DNA of 64,000 nucleotides, taken from the NCBI GenBank assembly GCA_047967505.1, contig CM106540.1; one strand, given 5' to 3'. The position numbers and the translations under genes were made by a program. The stretch comes from Dipteris shenzhenensis (taxonomy: Eukaryota; Polypodiophyta; Polypodiopsida; Gleicheniales). A model generated the notes under the pieces. It saw only the letters and a list, made by a program, of their open reading frames with translations. It ran no database searches and was not told the origin of the DNA. Numbering within the stretch: position 1 is the first letter of the stretch; each line of letters begins with the position of its first letter. Below are positions 62,226 through 64,000 of this stretch, one piece after another.

Positions 62226-63997
62226 TAGGTCAGGCTACCATCAAATCAGAATGAACAAGGAGATGAGCACAAGATAGCCTTTTGCACAGAGAGAGGTTTA
62301 TATGAGTTCAAAGTGATGACTTTTGGATTGACCAATGCACCGGCTACTTTCCAGGCACTCATGAAAAAGATTTTGCAGCCCCTTTACAAATGTGTGCTGG
62401 TATTTTTTGATGACATCCTCATTTACAACAAGGATAAGTAGGAACACATCAGACATGTCAAGCAAGCACTGGAACTTCTGAGGTTGCATCAGCTTTATGC
62501 TTAAAGCCAGCAAGCGCACTGTCATGGCAGAAGAGGTTGAGTATCTTTGTCATATCGTGAGCAGGGATGGAATTCGGGTGGATCCAGCCAAGGTCAAATG
62601 CATAAGGGAGTGACCAAACCACATAATCCCACAACTTAGAGGCTTTTTGGGTCTTGCTTCTTTTTATAGGAGATTTATTGAACATTTTGCTAAAAGGGCA
62701 GTCCCTCTCATTGCCTTGTTGAAAAATGATGCCTTCAAGTTGTCAGAAGAAACACAACTCAGTTTTGAGGACCTCAAAGATGCCTTGAGTTATGCACCTG
62801 TAATGCCCGGATTTCGCACGGCCCTTCATTGTAGAGACGGTTGCAAGTGGCAAAGGTCCGGGGGCTGTTTTGAGACAAGAGCATGGAGTGATAGCTTTTG
62901 AGAGCAGGAAATTTGAAGCCAAGGAATTGAACTATCATGTTTATGATCAAGAAATGTTGGCTATCCTACATGCTTTCGAGAAATGGCACCACTATCTTTA
63001 CGGTGGCAAGATTAAGGTTATGATAGATCATAGGACACCTAAGTACTTTCTTATGCAGCACAATTTGTCCATGAAGCCTTGAGTACGGTTGGCTTTTACA
63101 GAGAGGGGATAGGATAGCATTTATGTGGTGGTGGATAGAATGACAAAACAGGCTTACTTCATACCCACTAGGACCCGGTATTCAGGATCATAGGTCGCTT
63201 GGTAATTTATTGAGCATGTTTTTAATCATCATGGCTTCCCTCAGGAAATTGTCAGTGACAGAGATGCAAAATCTACGGGTCATTTTTGGCAGGAGTTATT
63301 CACAACAGTGGGTACTCTCCTCACACCTAGCATTGCTTAGCACCCTGAGATGGATGGACAGTTAGAAAGGGTGAACAAATGGGTGGAGGAATACATGAGT
63401 CACTTTTGTCATGACGCACAGAAGTCCTGGGATAAGTGGTTGGCTCTTGCTGAATTTTGTTACAACAGTACCAATCACTTTTCTATTGGCATGAGCCCTT
63501 TTGAAGCAATGTATGGATGCGAGATTGGGATGCCGCCTTTTATTTCAGACATGGCTGTGAAAAATCCACAAGCAAGAAGTGACTTGGAATGAATGGATGC
63601 CCTTGTACAATTGGCTAAGAAGAATATGTAGGATGCCCAAACCAAGCAGAAGAAGTATGCGGATGAACGCAGGAGCTATTTGTCTTTCGAAGGAGGAGAT
63701 TATGCGCGTTTACGCCTCCATAATAACTGTTATGCCTCACTGAAAGGTAACACCAACACAAAGTTTGCTCACAGGTATTACGGCCCCTACAAGATCATCC
63801 GCAAAGTTGGAGAGGTGGCATATGAGTTGGAGCTACCCAATATCTCCAAGATTCACGATGTTTTCCATGTGTCCTTGTTGAAGCTGCATGTAGGATAGCA
63901 TGTGCAAGTTCTTTCGGAGCTACCACCTATGGATGAGGAGGGTCACATCCTCTTGTCCCGGAGGACATCATGGGTTTCAGATACCATGTGCTCCGAA
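62226..63997 (+). pseudogene. gypsy chromovirus B pol: RT, RNase H, integrase, start of chromodomain
   Basis: RT starts at SGYHQIR and continues with [19 protein letters not shown] and the catalytic box [11 protein letters not shown] (62,398-62,430). GFLGLASFYRRFIEHFAKRA and RNase H (FESRKFEAKELNYHVYDQEM) follow. The frame breaks at about 63,082. The end of RNase H, the HHCC finger and the first integrase part are missing. Integrase resumes with VVVDRMTKQAYFIPT, IVSDRDAKSTGHFWQEL, HPEMDGQLERVNKWVEEYM and FGRRYYGPY-type residues (AHRYYGPYKI), then KIHDVFHVSLLKLHVG. The last bases, in a shifted frame (PEDIMGFRYHVLRN), fit the entry to a chromodomain. Stops include TGA for the expected Trp at about 62,611 and several TAG/TAA. 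Confidence 0.85.
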
Positions 63998-64000
63998 ACA

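Overview
The window is nuclear DNA of a land plant. It is gene-poor and dominated by decayed transposable elements, microsatellites and tandem repeats. Plant-type evidence: a three-exon HKT (Trk/HKT superfamily) cation transporter, CACTA/EnSpm transposases with DUF4218 and DUF4216 regions, Ty1/copia and Ty3/gypsy chromovirus elements primed by initiator tRNA-Met, plant-type LINEs, and W-box and telo-box motifs. I cannot name the species. The divergent HKT with glycine at all four pore positions hints at a non-flowering plant, but this is weak evidence.

Layout. 0.5-3.8 kb: a Ty1/copia element (gag, protease, integrase, first part of RT), broken at 3,829 and resuming at about 13.1 kb. The 9.3 kb between holds CACTA fragments facing each other (5.1-6.0 kb on +, 9.1-13.1 kb on -) around a microsatellite block. 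13.8-16.4 kb: a TTC-rich tract, a 377-bp tandem duplication and unidentified ORF scraps. 17.5-19.3 kb: a gypsy RT scrap, a DUF4216 scrap and minisatellites. 20.0-22.5 kb (-): the HKT gene, the only gene that looks intact. 24.6-26.8 kb: duplicated noncoding sequence and a C-terminal exon of a monoacylglycerol lipase/caffeoylshikimate esterase-like hydrolase. 27.3-28.6 kb: a higher-order satellite. 29.8-36.5 kb: a second, larger CACTA element with a recognisable CACTA terminus, two divergently transcribed genes and a shared palindrome-rich promoter, truncated inside a transposase intron. 37.0-38.6 kb: LINE. 39.9 kb: U2-snRNA-like scraps. 42.5-50.1 kb: a tandem array of a small non-autonomous LTR element sharing LTRs between units. 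51.1-55.6 kb: a second LINE interrupted by a solo LTR with a near-perfect 5-bp target duplication. 55.7-61.1 kb: further LINE and copia scraps. 61.3 kb to the end: a gypsy chromovirus with LTR, PBS and degenerate pol.

How the parts relate. Only HKT can be argued to serve the host, by moving Na+/K+ across the plasma membrane. The rest is nested transposon strata. Across unrelated elements most in-frame stops fall where Gln (CAA/CAG) is expected, with a few at Arg (CGA) or Trp. This fits C-to-T decay of methylated cytosines. The most unusual structures are the divergent-promoter CACTA family that appears to lack its catalytic core, and the LTR-sharing array with W-box clusters ahead of a conserved small ORF.
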